DNA of 64,000 bases from Trifolium pratense (GCF_020283565.1 NC_060059.1:48504572-48568571); one strand, 5' to 3'. Positions 41,077 through 53,708 are shown, counted from the stretch's first letter. Numbers and translations: made by a program. Notes: generated by a model from the letters alone, not told the origin.

Positions 41077-42925
41077 ATGGAGTGGAATGGTAACCAAAGA
41101 AGCTTTGTTCCTCAACCAGAGTCTTCCTTAAGCTTCCTCTACAACTACAATCAAACCCCGTATCAAGGTACAAAAACACTAGCTAGTTACTCTTCTAAGC
41201 CATGCACTTTACTTTTTATCCTCATGTCATTGCACCTAATAACTTCTAGCATGTAATTTAGTAATATATATACTTTTCATAGTCCACAAGTTTAAGTCAT
41301 ATTTTTGCCAAAAAGTTTAAGCCATTCATAGTTATTGTTTTTCTATATCTTGTATATATACTTGTCAACATTCATTTCAAAATGTATGCAGCATCGACAC
41401 TTTATAATGAATATGTTCGGCACATGCCAATGTTCAACATGATATTAGCATATTTGACTACATACAATAGTGTAAGGAGTGCCCCCAGGAACTAGTTAAA
41501 CATACTGATAAACCAAGACTATTCACATGCTAAACTAAGCAATATTATGTGTGTTTGTTAAGGAATGGTGGAAGTGAAACAACAAGAGTGGACAGAGACA
41601 ATGTTCCCAGAAATGGAAAAAATGATGAAGTATGGGAACCAGGAAAAGAAAAAGAGATTAACTAATGAACAGATGGAATCACTGGAGAGTAGTTTCCAGG
41701 AGGAGATAAAGTTAGATCCTCAAAGGAAGATGAAGCTTTCCAAAGAGTTAGGGCTACAGCCTCGACAAATCGCTGTTTGGTTTCAGAACAGGCGTGCAAG
41801 GTGGAAGACCAAGCAACTTGAACACCTTTATGATTCACTTAAACACCAATTTAATGTTGTGTCCAAAGAAAAACAGCAGCTTCAGGATGAGGTATGTAAA
41901 CATATATTTATATGAGTCAAGATCGGCTGACATAAGATGTCAAACTTACACCTTTAATAACTCTTTGTAGAAGACGAATAAAATGAATTCAACCGTTGAA
42001 TTGAAAGTTCTCGTTAAGTAGATCAAGCCTATGAAAATTCATAGATTTTCAAAACAATATGATATTTCATGAGATCATCTTATTTAGAACATATGTAAAT
42101 ATCTATTCTTAAACATATATATGTCTAAATTGTTTTGAAGTTTTATATACGTTGATCATTAACATAATATAAGATGATTCAACGGTTGGATTGATTTAAT
42201 TTGTTTTCTACAAAGAGTTGTTAAAGGTGTAAGTATGCTACGTTTGACGGTGATGAATCCTAAGTCATGATATATATATTATGTAAGTTTTTATTTAAGA
42301 AAATCCACAGAACTTTAAATTCATTTCATGAACCTGAGATAAATTTGGAAATTGGATTCCTCTTGTCAACATGATCACACATTGAGGATATTGGTAACCG
42401 TACGAACTCGATCCAACAGTTAAACCGTCCAGTCTTGATTGAACGGCTACCGATATCTTGAATACGTGAATGCGTGGAAAACTGCCTGATGAAAAGCCTG
42501 ATTTAGCCAGTTCAGTTAATACTGTTTACATTATAATACTGTTTGGTTTTGCTATTGAAGTCTTGAACTAGACATGTGACATATCCTTAGATGTCCAAAC
42601 AGATTAATCATATTCACACATATTTAAAACTCTGCTGTGTCCTGTTCAGGTAATGAAGTTGAAGGCTATGTTGAAAGAGCAAGGTTGTTCTTCTAGTAGA
42701 ATGCAATGTTACTATTCAGAAATGTCAGGGGAAGAAACAGAAACAGTGGAAAGCACATCAGAGGCTGCTCTGCTTTGCTCCAACAGGGAGGTTAAGGGAA
42801 AAGATCATAATCAGTTCAACATTGCAGAGGGAAACTGTTTTAATTTGGAGGATTATAACTTTAACAACAGTGTTCCACTTTTACCCTACTGGCCTAATGT
42901 TCCTCATCATAACTATCAACCATAA
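41077..42925 (+). CDS. Class I HD-Zip transcription factor, LMI1/ATHB51-like, 231 aa
   Basis: A homeodomain-leucine zipper regulator, nuclear and expected to bind DNA as a dimer. Exons 41077-41167, 41563-41891 and 42650-42925 have GT-AG borders and join in phase. The start MEWNGN resembles the MEW start of LMI1 proteins. The homeodomain spans about 58-116: [20 protein letters not shown], then [20 protein letters not shown]. The zipper follows directly (about 117-152) and is split by intron 2 inside QDE/VMKLK. The C-terminus is acidic and ends in an aromatic stretch ([13 protein letters not shown]). Close relatives control leaf, stipule and tendril form in several plants, and pea TENDRIL-LESS is an HD-Zip I gene. 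That role is inferred from the family and not shown here. Intron 2 carries a MITE-like insertion. Confidence 0.93.
41925..42265. repeat. MITE-like foldback in intron 2 of the HD-Zip gene
   Basis: Inverted arms of about 65 bp: left ACTTACACCTTTAATAACTC with CTTTGTAGAAGACGAAT, right GAGTTGTTAAAGGTGTAAGT with TTTGTTTTCTACAAAG. The arms also share CAACCGTTG / CAACGGTTG. Limits are approximate. Confidence 0.6.
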
Positions 42926-44012
42926 TTAGAGTAATTAATCTGTTTGAACAATAACTTTATGTGAGTTTTTGTGAGATTAATTAATTTGATTGGTTGTGTA
43001 GATTAGAATTAGAATCAATAGTAGTAATGGAATAGTGTTTAGGAACTGACCTCAGGAGTACAATAATTACTATTACTAGTAAATAAATTGTCTGTCAGGG
43101 CAGACATAACATTTATTAGTCGCTTCCATAATGCATCAAATTTTTAACTGTTGAGTACTATTATAACTAAAATATTCATTCAATGAGGATGAGACATTTA
43201 TGCTTCATGTTTAATTGAGACATAGAACAAATGAATAATGGCTTATCGATTATTCTCGCCGGTACTAATACAAGAGAAAATTGGGTCGGTAAAAGTTGAT
43301 ATAATAAAAGTTTATGATGTATTTGGCTTAAAATTTGGACTAAATATATAAATTTTTATTGACCAAATTTTTTCTTATATATAGAATCAGATGAAGTATG
43401 CGGTTGCGGCAAGGTTCGTGTCACATCATTGATTAACAGAACACTGATGATTTTCTATAAGCCAGTCACATTTATCATTGTTTTATACGGTTTTATATTA
43501 AATAAATATGGAGTATTATGTATAAGACTGAGTCAAATAAGAAACTCAACCCCTTGATTACATTGTTATTTAAGCATCAGGTTTAATAGAAATGTAAGAG
43601 ATTGCTTCATTTTCCACCAATTTTCTCAAGCTAGCAGAACAATTTGTACTATGAATACACATGCATAGTAAAAAACAAAATTATACAGACATTGCACAGA
43701 AAGAAAAGTCAAATAACATAAAAGGAAGGGTTCAGAATTAGAAATCACAACATAATTGGTGAAAATTAAAATAATTTCAATACAAGGACAATAATAAAAA
43801 AGTGCAGTTATATCCCTATGTGAAAATAAAAATAAAGAAAATAGTTTCTACCATAATGCAATATTGCAACTCTATATCAGATAAAATAACTCTCACTTCA
43901 CTTCCATAGGGTGTACTTGAATTGGTGTAATCAGATCAAATATAGAGATTCAGCATAAGTGAGCACTAAACATGGAATTCTGCTTGTTAGACGGTTGATT
44001 CGGCCGGCATAC
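42926..44012. other. Intergenic DNA between HD-Zip and F-box genes
   Basis: Contains the 3' regions of both genes, which converge here. AT-rich, with no further gene. Confidence 0.45.
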
Positions 44013-44128
44013 CTGTAACAAAGTTTTGAAGTAAAGGAAACAATCACACAATGTATCGAAGCAAAGTACTTAAATTAACATAAATTCAAACAAGTATATC
44101 TTTGATCGCTAGAGAAGAACTTAACTTA
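44013..44128 (-). other. Probable intron in the 3' untranslated region of the F-box gene
   Basis: Directly after the stop codon the minus strand reads AAA/GTAAGTTAAG, a good donor. TTTGTTACAG at about 44014 is a good acceptor. Confidence 0.45.
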
Positions 44129-44131
44129 CTT

Positions 44132-45382
44132 TCAACGAGTTGAAACCAAAGTTTCGACATAATTGTTCATAGATAACCAACATATTTTTTTGTTAAATAT
44201 AGATTTCAATGGTGTTCCAGTTAACAAATGAGCGAGAATAGCTTTATCGTCTTGTAAGAATAGCATAGTACCACGATTGAGATAAAGATTGAAACACGAA
44301 AAGAGATCATATTTAATGTTCAACCCAAGAACGTCATGGCTGCTGAGTAGATGGTTTCTGGTCCAAGACTTATCATCTCCAAATTTTGTCATAATCCATA
44401 TAACAAAATCGGTTTTGTTGACATCATGATATAAATAAAGGTTATTCATCATGACACAAAGGCGAGGAATTACATTTAACTCCTCATGAGAAAATCGAGG
44501 GACACGGAATATTTTGTATGTCTCTGTACTTAGATCAAGCGAAACAATCACAAATAGATCAGATCGACCTCTCCCAAAGGCCAACCAATTAACAGTGCCA
44601 TTCAAATGCACACCATTAAACCCCCTGCTGATTTGTGAACTTACTGCTACCTGAAGAGGCTTAGCAGGAAAACTTGGAATACTTCTCCAAATATTATCCC
44701 CAAAATTAAGAACTCGTACCACCGTTTTCCACGGGTGATTCCCCAGAAGTAATGCCACAACCTTATAAGTGTCGGTTGAATTATCATAACCAAAAGTAAA
44801 CCTCCAATCTGTCAATTTATACCGATACTTGACATTACAAAGAAAACCTAATTTATTAGATATTGTCCTAGTGGCGGGGTTCCAGAAACGGAACCATGTT
44901 TGATGCTCAGATGAACCGAGCAAGCAAACCAATCCATTGCAAGAACCAACAACTTTACGACAGTCCTTGTCAATCAAACAATAGTAAGGATCATCGAGAC
45001 TGGGAATCATCGAAGGAGTTTTAAGTAAATCACCAACCGAGAAGGGTACAAAACTGTAATCATCCTCCGCGGGGAGGTTGTTGTTGTTGTGTAAATTAGT
45101 CATGGAGCAAACCACTGTATCCTCATCAACCTTCTGGAAATCGTCTTTGTAAGAAACTAGATAGGAGAGTGTGTTTCGTGAAGATCGTTTATGGTGCATT
45201 TTCACGAATTTAGGATCACAGATAAGACTGTTAAATGACTTACTAACACACTTCATCTTCATCAAAGGTTTCACTCTAAGCCAGGATATGATCTCCACGA
45301 TAAGGTCCTCGCTCAAGAATGCTGTAGGAGTTGGTTCGGATAGACCGCGGCAACACCTTGAGTTTCGTGGTTCGGTATTCAT
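44132..45382 (-). CDS. F-box protein with F-box-associated domain, 416 aa
   Basis: Expected to be a substrate-recognition subunit of an SCF ubiquitin ligase. The F-box is at about 20-62 (FLSEDLIVEIISWLRVKPLM, then CVSKSFNSLICDPKFVKMH). An F_box_assoc_1-type region follows at about 140-340. It carries GSCNGLVCL, FWNPATRTIS, FTFGYDNSTDTYKVVALL, VLNFGDNIWRSI and GFNGVHLNGTVNWLAF. The coding part has no intron. This family is very large in legumes, and neither the target protein nor an Arabidopsis one-to-one partner can be named. A partial copy of its 3' end lies at 50034-50205. Confidence 0.92.
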   Translation of the reverse strand: MNTEPRNSRCCRGLSEPTPTAFLSEDLIVEIISWLRVKPLMKMKCVSKSFNSLICDPKFVKMHHKRSSRNTLSYLVSYKDDFQKVDEDTVVCSMTNLHNNNNLPAEDDYSFVPFSVGDLLKTPSMIPSLDDPYYCLIDKDCRKVVGSCNGLVCLLGSSEHQTWFRFWNPATRTISNKLGFLCNVKYRYKLTDWRFTFGYDNSTDTYKVVALLLGNHPWKTVVRVLNFGDNIWRSIPSFPAKPLQVAVSSQISRGFNGVHLNGTVNWLAFGRGRSDLFVIVSLDLSTETYKIFRVPRFSHEELNVIPRLCVMMNNLYLYHDVNKTDFVIWIMTKFGDDKSWTRNHLLSSHDVLGLNIKYDLFSCFNLYLNRGTMLFLQDDKAILAHLLTGTPLKSIFNKKICWLSMNNYVETLVSTR

Positions 45383-45705
45383 CAGAGCAGCCGGCAGGCG
45401 GGGTTATGAATGGAACCTTAATAATGTGGTGCAGTTTTTGATTGGAGAAAATTGAGGCCGTGACTTCAAAGACTTGTTGTTGGTCTTATCATATATATAA
45501 AGTGTTAGAATTAACCTTGCATGAGCATTCTTATCAGAAAACCTTGCATCAGCATTCTTATCATAAAAACTTTGAACGGATCTGATTTTTCATTATTACA
45601 GGATCGATTTTTTCTCTTTTTATTACAAGATTTGATTTTTATTTATTACAGGGATTTGACTTCTTTTCCAAGGAATAAAAATGTAGATAACTTTTTTTTT
45701 ACTAA

Positions 45706-46732
45706 GGGGCGTATTGAATTGAGATTTTATGAGACAATTTTGTAAAAAAAATCTTGATGATTTTATGAGATTTTGTTGGACTATATTGATTTTGTGAGAT
45801 TCTAAATATTTTTTTATAAGATTTTTTTACAATCAAGATTTTTAATACATGATTTGAATGTATTTTGAGAGATTTTTTTCAAAATACTTTTTACAATCAA
45901 GATTTCATAATATTTTATATATTATGAAACTTTGGTATATTTGGAAAATTTTAAAAGAATGAATAAATTTTAATAAAAGATATTATATTTTTTTGGTAAT
46001 CCAAATATTTAAACATAAAAAATCTTATGTTTTGTTTTTACGTAATTTTTCTAATCACCAATAAAAAGGTTACCACCACCATTGATGGGAAATAGAAGCA
46101 GATATGAATGTGACGAAAAAATTTTGTTTCTGTAAAATATTGTAATGAATCAAAAGTTTGTAAAAAAGATGTAGAATTTGTTAAAATATTTTTTGCAAAA
46201 AACATATTTGATAGGTAAAGAAGAAGGAAAAAAAACTGGTATAATGACGATGAAAGTGAAAAGTCTTGGAGAGTTTGACAAAGTCTCAAGGCTTTTGATG
46301 AGATTGTTGAAAAAGTGAACAAAAGAAAAGAAAAAAACCGGGTGCAGTGATGATGAACTGCGAAAGTAATAAAGAAGAAGAAGAAATTTGATACATTGAT
46401 GATGAAAGTAAAAAGTCTTGGAGAGTTCAAAAAAGTCTCAAGACTTTTGGTGAGATTGTTGAAAAAGTTTATCAAGTGTATTTTCAACTAAAAAGTCTAT
46501 CAAAATCCATTTCAAAGAAGAATTTATCATACCAGTAGACATTTTAAAAGTAGTAACAAATTTCAATTGAATACAAACGGATTTTGTTGCGCTGAAAAAA
46601 AAAAATCTTGTTTGTCTTGATTGAATACCACAAGATTTATTGAAATTTTGTAAAAGTCTTGATTGAATACCTCAAAAAAAATTTGTGATAAAAAAGTCTT
46701 TTAAAATCTCATGAAATCTCAATTACACGCCC
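45706..46732. mobile_element. Tourist/PIF-Harbinger-type element, 1.03 kb
   Basis: Inverted ends GGGGCGTATTGAATTGAGAT and its approximate complement ATCTCAATTACACGCC, flanked by TAA on both sides (45703-45705 and 46733-46735). The interior is full of TTTTGTAAAA and AATCTTGAT phrases in both orientations and has no transposase. Confidence 0.65.
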
Positions 46733-46794
46733 TAAATAAACAATTTCTTTTTCCATAAATAAACAATATTTTTTCGTTTTACGGACACTAAAAT

Positions 46795-47540
46795 TTGAGT
46801 TGGGTATGCGGGTTGGTCTGCCCCGTTTAACCCGTCCAGCATAAGCCTGCATATTAAACGGGACGAACAAATCTATCAGTAAATGTAAACGGGTTATGAT
46901 ATGTAAGCCCGAGTTCGATTAGCGTAAGTCCGTGGATTAAACGGTTGACCTGCGAACTACTAGAAAAAAAATTAAAAAAACACTTTTTTTAAAAAATAAA
47001 CTAAAATATTGATGTCATAAAAGCTAAAAAAAAATTATATTTTTAATAATTTTATATTATAACATTTTTTTTTTTTTTGACAGTAATTTTATATTATAAC
47101 ATATAAATTGTAAGTAACAAATAAAAATAAATAAAGTTTATGAAATTTTTGAGTTTATCTATAAGTAATGTAATCAAAATGAAATTTAACTAATTCTTAT
47201 TGTCATTGGTTGACGAGGTTTGACGTGGAAGGTATGGATATCACAATGTCATAGTGTTATTTGGATGCTAAGGATATCACAAGCTAATAGCGTGTATTCT
47301 GAAAATCTAAGTTTCATTTTCATATTCCTCCAAATTTTTTTTTTGTTTTTTTTGAGAATGTTGGATTTAAACATGACCATGTTTATAATTTAGAAGTGAA
47401 AATTTGACCCGCAGATTTGACCCACATAACTCGTGGTTCTAACGGTCCTACCTGCGCGAGCAAAAATATAAACGGACAAAAAAAAAATTGGTCTTAAGTC
47501 CGGGTCGACCCGCGAACCTTAGCCCGTATATACAATTCTA
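46795..47540. repeat. Repeat with GGGTTGGTCTGCCCCG / CGGGTCGACCCGCG ends
   Basis: The two GC-rich ends (46800-46960 and 47400-47530) are roughly inverted relative to each other around an AT-rich centre. Limits and class are uncertain. A single-ended relative occurs at 23320-23465. Confidence 0.35.
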
Positions 47541-47944
47541 CTAAAAATTAAAGGATATGTGAACAAACTTAGAACATCCATGACTCCATGCAATTTACAT
47601 AAGCCTATTTGACCAAGTTGAAGTGTCACAATATTCATTTCTCTGAATCCGTAGGGTTTATGACACTAAAGTCAATGACTAAATTTGCACTTGATCGAAC
47701 TTAATCTTTTAACCTGAAACAAATAAATATCGCAACAAGATGAAAAAACAAAAAACAAATTGCACTACGACGAAAAAACAAAATACATACTATGACAGGA
47801 AATCTAAACAAACAGTGATACAATATAAGACGACGAAATCACAAAAAATACGAAAGAAACACTAAAAATATGTGGAAACCACATGTATTTAACTAAAATA
47901 GAAAGGAAAAAAAATGATTAATTAGGCTTAAATTGACCATAAAT

Positions 47945-48025
47945 TCAACCAATTGGAGCCTTCCCTTCACCACGTCTGTCTGGATGGTCTACGGGGTTGA
48001 TAGCTACCCCTCTTAGTACTTTTGG
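47945..48025 (-). pseudogene. Short rpl2-like scrap (organellar ribosomal protein L2 type)
   Basis: On the minus strand 26 codons read PKVLRGVAINPVDHPDRRGE then GKAPIG and a stop. Bacterial and organellar L2 proteins have RGVxMNPVDHPHGGGEGRAPIG at the same place. The GGG loop is altered and the expected continuation is absent. No other part of L2 was recognised. Too short for a functional gene. Confidence 0.5.
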
Positions 48026-48700
48026 TTGCCTTCTAAAAGGACTTTTACAATCAAATGATTAGTTTTTCACACTTGAGTCTCTAGAAGTGTTCTACTTTTA
48101 CGATTAAGTACAGATTGTACAAAACTTTGATTTTCTAATATACAAGTTAGTAAGAAATTTATGTAAGTATTAAGTGTTTTGTACAATGACAATCTAATGG
48201 ATTTGGTAGATTGATTGTGGAGTTGGCTTCCTTTTAGAGCGACTCGATTGATTGAAAGCAGGAAAAGAAGACAGCGTCCTAAAGCCATACTCGATACTTA
48301 GTAGCTAAGACTCATTTGTTACATGAAAATCTACGATTGCACACCGTAGGGCAAAGCCAAAATGAGAGTGAGATGAAGTCACACATAGAATAGATCATAA
48401 TGCAAATAGAATAAAGCATCAATAAACATCGTCGTTCGAACGATCAAACATATTACAAGTAATTGCAAATAATTCATCGAAAACACAACAAGACTCAACA
48501 TTTAAAATCATAATTTCTCAACGTAATTAAAAATGTTATCTCGACATAATTTTCAACATAATTTCTTCAATGTAATTTCCTCAACGTAATGACACGAATT
48601 ATGAGACATTTAAACCAAATACAAAAATAGTAATTCCATTAAGCTTAAATTATACTAGCACTTTAGACACTCTAGAATCATTACACCTGTTGTTTTTTAT
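48026..48700. other. Gene-free stretch
   Basis: A 73-codon frame on the minus strand (48067-48288) has no recognisable motif. The rest is AT-rich. Confidence 0.35.
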
Positions 48701-49562
48701 TTTAAAAATAAACTGTTTTTCGAAAAAAGCTACTACTGAAAAAATATATCGGCTGAGTTGCGGGTGAATACGCTCTCTTTATGACGTTTCACGGTACTAC
48801 CCAAAATTGTGCAGAGTAGACTATCAACCGTGAAGTCTCCAGGATAAAACAGCCTTCACAATTTAAATACCGAATTAATTGCTACTGCACTGTAGAATTC
48901 GGGCAGAGATACACCCTTCTCTATTTATTCGATGAATCAATTCTATAATTGACACAAGAGTATCAATTCACTATGGCTGCAAAGCCACTCTATGAAACAA
49001 CAAGGAAAGGAAAAAAAATCCGGTGAAGAAAGCAAGCAGAGAGAAGGAAAAAATTAATATTCAGAATATTTGATGAACTGATGAATGAATAAAAAGAACT
49101 ACTATTTAACGAGGAAGTGGGGAACTGAATTTGAGGAATCAGTGGAATTTCAAACTGACCTTATCAGCTGAATCAGATAAAACGTGGATCATTAAAAATA
49201 GGCAACGCATAACTGATCGTATGACTTGGTCTCGTAAAGAAAAATATATTTTTCTTTTTCTTAGCATTAAAAATTTAATATATCACCAAGGCTCAACCCT
49301 GAGCCCGGCCAAGCCCGACCAAACGACGGCGGCGCGTATGTCATATTCGACAAAGAGTGCGTGGTCACCCATTTACAAAACTGGGTACCCCTTGGGGCAC
49401 ACCCGATGAGGACACTTTTCTATATATAAACACATCTAAGAGTTGTGTTCCCTCCAATGTGGGACTTAAAATTGCTTTTTTCAATTCACACTTCTCTTAG
49501 TTCATACTTGTGTTTATTTCTATACCAAGTTTCTTCCTTCATTTTCACATCATGTTCCAACA
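48700..49562 (-). repeat. Possible LTR-derived sequence
   Basis: Read on the minus strand it starts TGTTGGAACATGATG, includes CCACATTGGAGGGAACACAA and a TATA-like TTTATATATAG near 49425, then a GC-rich block and long T-rich stretches. This resembles a plant copia-type LTR, but no second LTR, clear CA end or target duplication was found. Confidence 0.3.
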
Positions 49563-50033
49563 ACCTAATAAGAATTATATCCAGATCGATTAAATGTTGA
49601 AAAGATAGTCCTCCCATGAATAGAACTTTAAAATCTATGTTTTCTAACAAAATTGATCGAACTCTATTTGTGCAAATGACATCTCAAAATGATGGAAATT
49701 TCAATTGAAGCTATATAAAGATTAGTTATATTATATACAAACACCCTGTTTGAGATCTACCGCAGTTCAACTTTTCCTGCAGTCCCAAAGTTACACACAA
49801 AATGATCTCTGTTTATTATTTTTGTTGAAAATGTACATTCTCTCCTGTCAAAAAAAAGTCTTATCTCTCACAAAAAACACTTACTTCACCATTACTGATG
49901 AAACTTTAACCAAGTAACAATATTATTTTACAGTCACTTCAACATAAATCCAAGCTTTGTACAGTTTTTCCCTTCATCAACCAACAGTCAACCCTGTGAA
50001 ACTTATTTAACTAATATAGTAAGATTTAACTAT
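49563..50033. other. Gene-free stretch
   Basis: AT-rich DNA, nothing recognised. Confidence 0.35.
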
Positions 50034-50205
50034 ACGGTTGAATCACCATAGTAACAAAGTTTTGAAGTAAATCGCTAGAGAAGAACTAATTACTTTCAAC
50101 AAGTTTTTTTTATTTATTTATAAGCTTTAACAAGTTGAAACCAAACTTTCAACATAATTGTTCATAGAAAACCAGCATATTTTTTTGTCAACTATAGATT
50201 TCAAT
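50034..50205 (-). pseudogene. Duplicated 3' end of the F-box gene
   Basis: Matches about 43988-44209 at an estimated 85-90 percent: the last ~65 coding bases, stop codon, intron donor and acceptor regions and part of the 3' untranslated region. About 90 bp of the intron is deleted, and an extra ~30 bp ending in a repeated AACAAG is inserted. Because intron sequence is included, this is a DNA-level copy and not a retrocopy. Confidence 0.75.
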
Positions 50206-52763
50206 GCACATTTAAAATATATTCAGAATATTTCAATGCTATCTCTAGTTGGTAGACAATTGTAGCAGACACACCAAAGGGAGTTGTGTCTACATTCGTT
50301 TATCTTCTACAAGATATACCGGACTCATAATCCTATTCGCCACATTTGCATAAAAAAAGATTATGCTGAGCTGCACATTCCAATCGCGTTTATTGGGAAA
50401 CAAAATTCACTTACAAAATGACGCAAGTGAATAAATTTTGTTCACAGATTTTGGTAACATAAAGATCAATATGTTTTATTAATCAAGTTGAGGATCATGA
50501 GTTAAACTTTGATTTTGTTTTACTTCTACAAAAAATTTTATAAATAAATGAGTTCATGATTATTCATCTCCTATCCAAATCCAAATACTACACAATCATT
50601 TCAAATTATGAGTCACAAACCCAAGTTTTGGAACACTTGATTCATGTTATTAAGGTTGAGTTGCTCATAGGCAGGCATTTTTATGATGTGTCACTCTAAG
50701 AAAATGTTTCTAATCTTTATTAAAATCTTTTACTTATTTCTTTTAATTTATTAAATTAAATCTAAAAAAAACTAAATTAACATCATCATAATTGTATGAG
50801 TAACCAAAAAAATCATCTTAATTGTATGCATCCGTTTACATTCCTCCAAATAAATAACTTATAAAATGAGAAAGATTAGTGACTAATAGGTTCACTATCA
50901 CTCTTTATAACCACCACCCCACATTCTTTTTCTACTCATTTTAATATTTGACATTTTCACTCAATACCATGGTGCTATGTATTGATATCCAACAATATTC
51001 ATTTGTCCTAATGTTTAGTTTTTGTTCTTCATTTGTAGGTTGAAAGAAATAATTTTTCACTACAAATAGAATGTTAATGGATGAAAAGACCGGTATTCTC
51101 AATTACTCTTATCAAATTATATTGTTCATTTAAAAATTATCTTTAAAATATATTTTTATCATAACAATGATTGTAAGTAAACAATATTATTTTTCTCATT
51201 TATTTACTGATATTGGGTGTTCTTTTGTTATCGAGAACATAAAACCGTTATATTATTTTTGTCTACTTACTCCAGATCCATGTGATAGAACCAGAGGAAG
51301 AAAAATGTATATACTAATTTATAGATTTTTTGTTTGAGTCATCATTTACTTTCTCCAAAATAACTCTTGGGTACATATTCTTCAACTTTTAATAATGTCT
51401 TATGTTTTTTTCTTACTTTTCATGTATGCCTTCACTAATTTATTGATTTCTATGGCAGAATATTGACTAAAGTATCTATTGATTTTCATGCATCCTTACG
51501 AGAAATTTGTAAAACAAATGGTCACTCATATAAGAATATCTTATCATCTATTGTATATTCAGTTTCACCCTTTTATTATTTATCCATTTTGTATTTCATA
51601 TTCTTCATATATGGCTTGATTAATCCATAATTTTTATGGTTGGATATCTATTATATTGATCGGCCAAATTATATCTTGAAAATTGATATAACATCTTTTA
51701 CTATTAAAAGGAAGCTTGAATTGCTCTTAGGCCTTCTTTGCGATGATGTAGCACCTCTAAGAAAATTTCTTACAAAAGAATATATCAATAATGAAAAATG
51801 AAAAATTTAATAAAAAGTGACCAACTAATATTATAAGACCTACAAATTTATATTTCGGTTTAGAGAGAGACATAAATGATACCATGACCATCAAATTCTC
51901 ATGATTGTTGGAATTCTAAAATAAAATTCTCACAAGAAGATATATCAACAAACAATTATGTATTCTTATATTATTTGTCTCAGCTTTCTACTAAATTATT
52001 TGGACTTATAATGATAAATAATAGTATATAATGTAATTGAGAAAAAACTGAATTGCGCCATATTGACATTTTTGGGTCCAACTTTACTAAAAAATTCTCT
52101 GATAAACAAAAAAAAATCTTCCTTAGAAAAAAAAATTAATAATAGGTAATTTTACTAAAGTTATTGTATAACTATGAATATAATTTTATATTTGATACCA
52201 GACTTTTTAGAAAAAAGAATTGATAAATACGAGAACTATAACATTTCTATTATTATTCCATAGAAGAAAAAATAATTGAAATCGGTTATGAGATTTATTT
52301 TATGCTTAATTGCAAATAATTGGAAACACCAATTAATAGTGTGACTTTTGATTATCTGCAAAAGAAACGACACACTAAAATGAAAAGAATAAAACTTCAT
52401 GTGTTATTGTGGTTTTTGCATAAAGAGTCTAATTTCTTATGCTATAATGCAATGATAACTAAAACTCATTACAATTAAATCTTATGACTGTTGGAATGTT
52501 TCTCAATGTAACCATGATCCTTATATAACTAATATCTATTCACCTGTATCACATACTTTTTGTTTAGTCATGCTCTCTCATTTTTTGTATTTAAATTATT
52601 TTGTATGTTTTCTATGTATAGATATTTTAGCAAATTATGTGTATATATATTATCAACAAGTAAGTCAATCACTATATGACGCAGTACGAAAGCGTGAAGG
52701 AAAAGCAAACGCTAATCCTATTATAGAACACAGGTTTGCAACCGCAAAATCTGTCAGATAAAG
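50206..52763. other. AT-rich, repeat-derived DNA without genes
   Basis: Contains two of four dispersed copies (50656-50715 and 51713-51775) of a ~60-bp segment with TTGCTCTTAGG and GATGATGTRGCACCTCTAAG. Possibly Helitron-derived. No gene supported. Confidence 0.4.
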
Positions 52764-52868
52764 TTCTGGAATCCACCAGATTTCCGGAATCCACCAGAAA
52801 GAGTAACTAATCTAGAATCCACTAGACTTACGGAATCCGCCAGAAGGAGTAATTTGGAATCCACCAAA
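52764..52868. repeat. Five mini-hairpins around the constant loop AATCCA
   Basis: Units near 52766, 52784, 52812, 52830 and 52854: CTGG-AATCCA-CCAG, CCGG-AATCCA-CCAG, CTAG-AATCCA-CTAG, ACGG-AATCCG-CCAG and TTGG-AATCCA-CCAA. The sequence to the right (minus strand) looks like the start of an LTR-type transcript. Confidence 0.65.
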
Positions 52869-53700
52869 TTTGAGAAAAATCTCTGTATTTTTATTAAATC
52901 AAAGATTGCCTTCAAGGCTACAATAATTTAGCTTAAATAGTAGTGAAAAATAAAAATAACAAATCTCCTAAATGATTGTAAAAATAGAAACAACAAACCT
53001 AGCTAAATAAAAATTACAAATCTACCTAAAATATAAAAATAACTAACCTAGGTGAAATATAAAAATAAGAAATCAACCTAAAATATAATAAAACTAAATC
53101 TAACTAAAATAATAATATACAGAAGAAATCCTCTACATCACTATATATCTTTATCTTTTTAAGTATATATATGAATGTTATTCTATTTTCAATATCCATT
53201 TTTCACCTTTTTAAGGACTGAAGTTTAAAGATTGCTTTATGGAATAAATGTGGTCATTGCAGTGTGATGATTGTGGAGCACGTCAATTTGATCGAAAGTT
53301 TTCCTTCTATTTAAACCATGGATTTGGTATGTTTTGTAAAAAAAAATGTATGTCTCAACTACATTAGAAATAATTTGAATGTATATGACCTATGCAAAAG
53401 TTTAGAAGTTAAAGGTTATAATTTATTTTACGACATCTCTATAAGCGAACTTTAAATTGCTCTTATGTCTCGATTTTGTTGATGTGCCGCCTCTAAAAAG
53501 GCTTCATATAATTATATGCAATAATAATGCATAAAATTTTAAATTAGAAAACTTCTCATATTTTCTTATTCTTTTTTGACCAATAATACATTGAAGAGGA
53601 GTTAAATAAGCTATTTTAATATCTATCATTTAATTATATGATATTATTATATTTATAACAATTATTATTTTTCATTTATAAAAATATTTTAATTATATAT
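52869..53700. other. AT-rich gene-free DNA
   Basis: Holds a third copy (53446-53507) of the dispersed 60-bp segment. No gene. Confidence 0.4.
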
Positions 53701-53708
53701 TTAATCGA

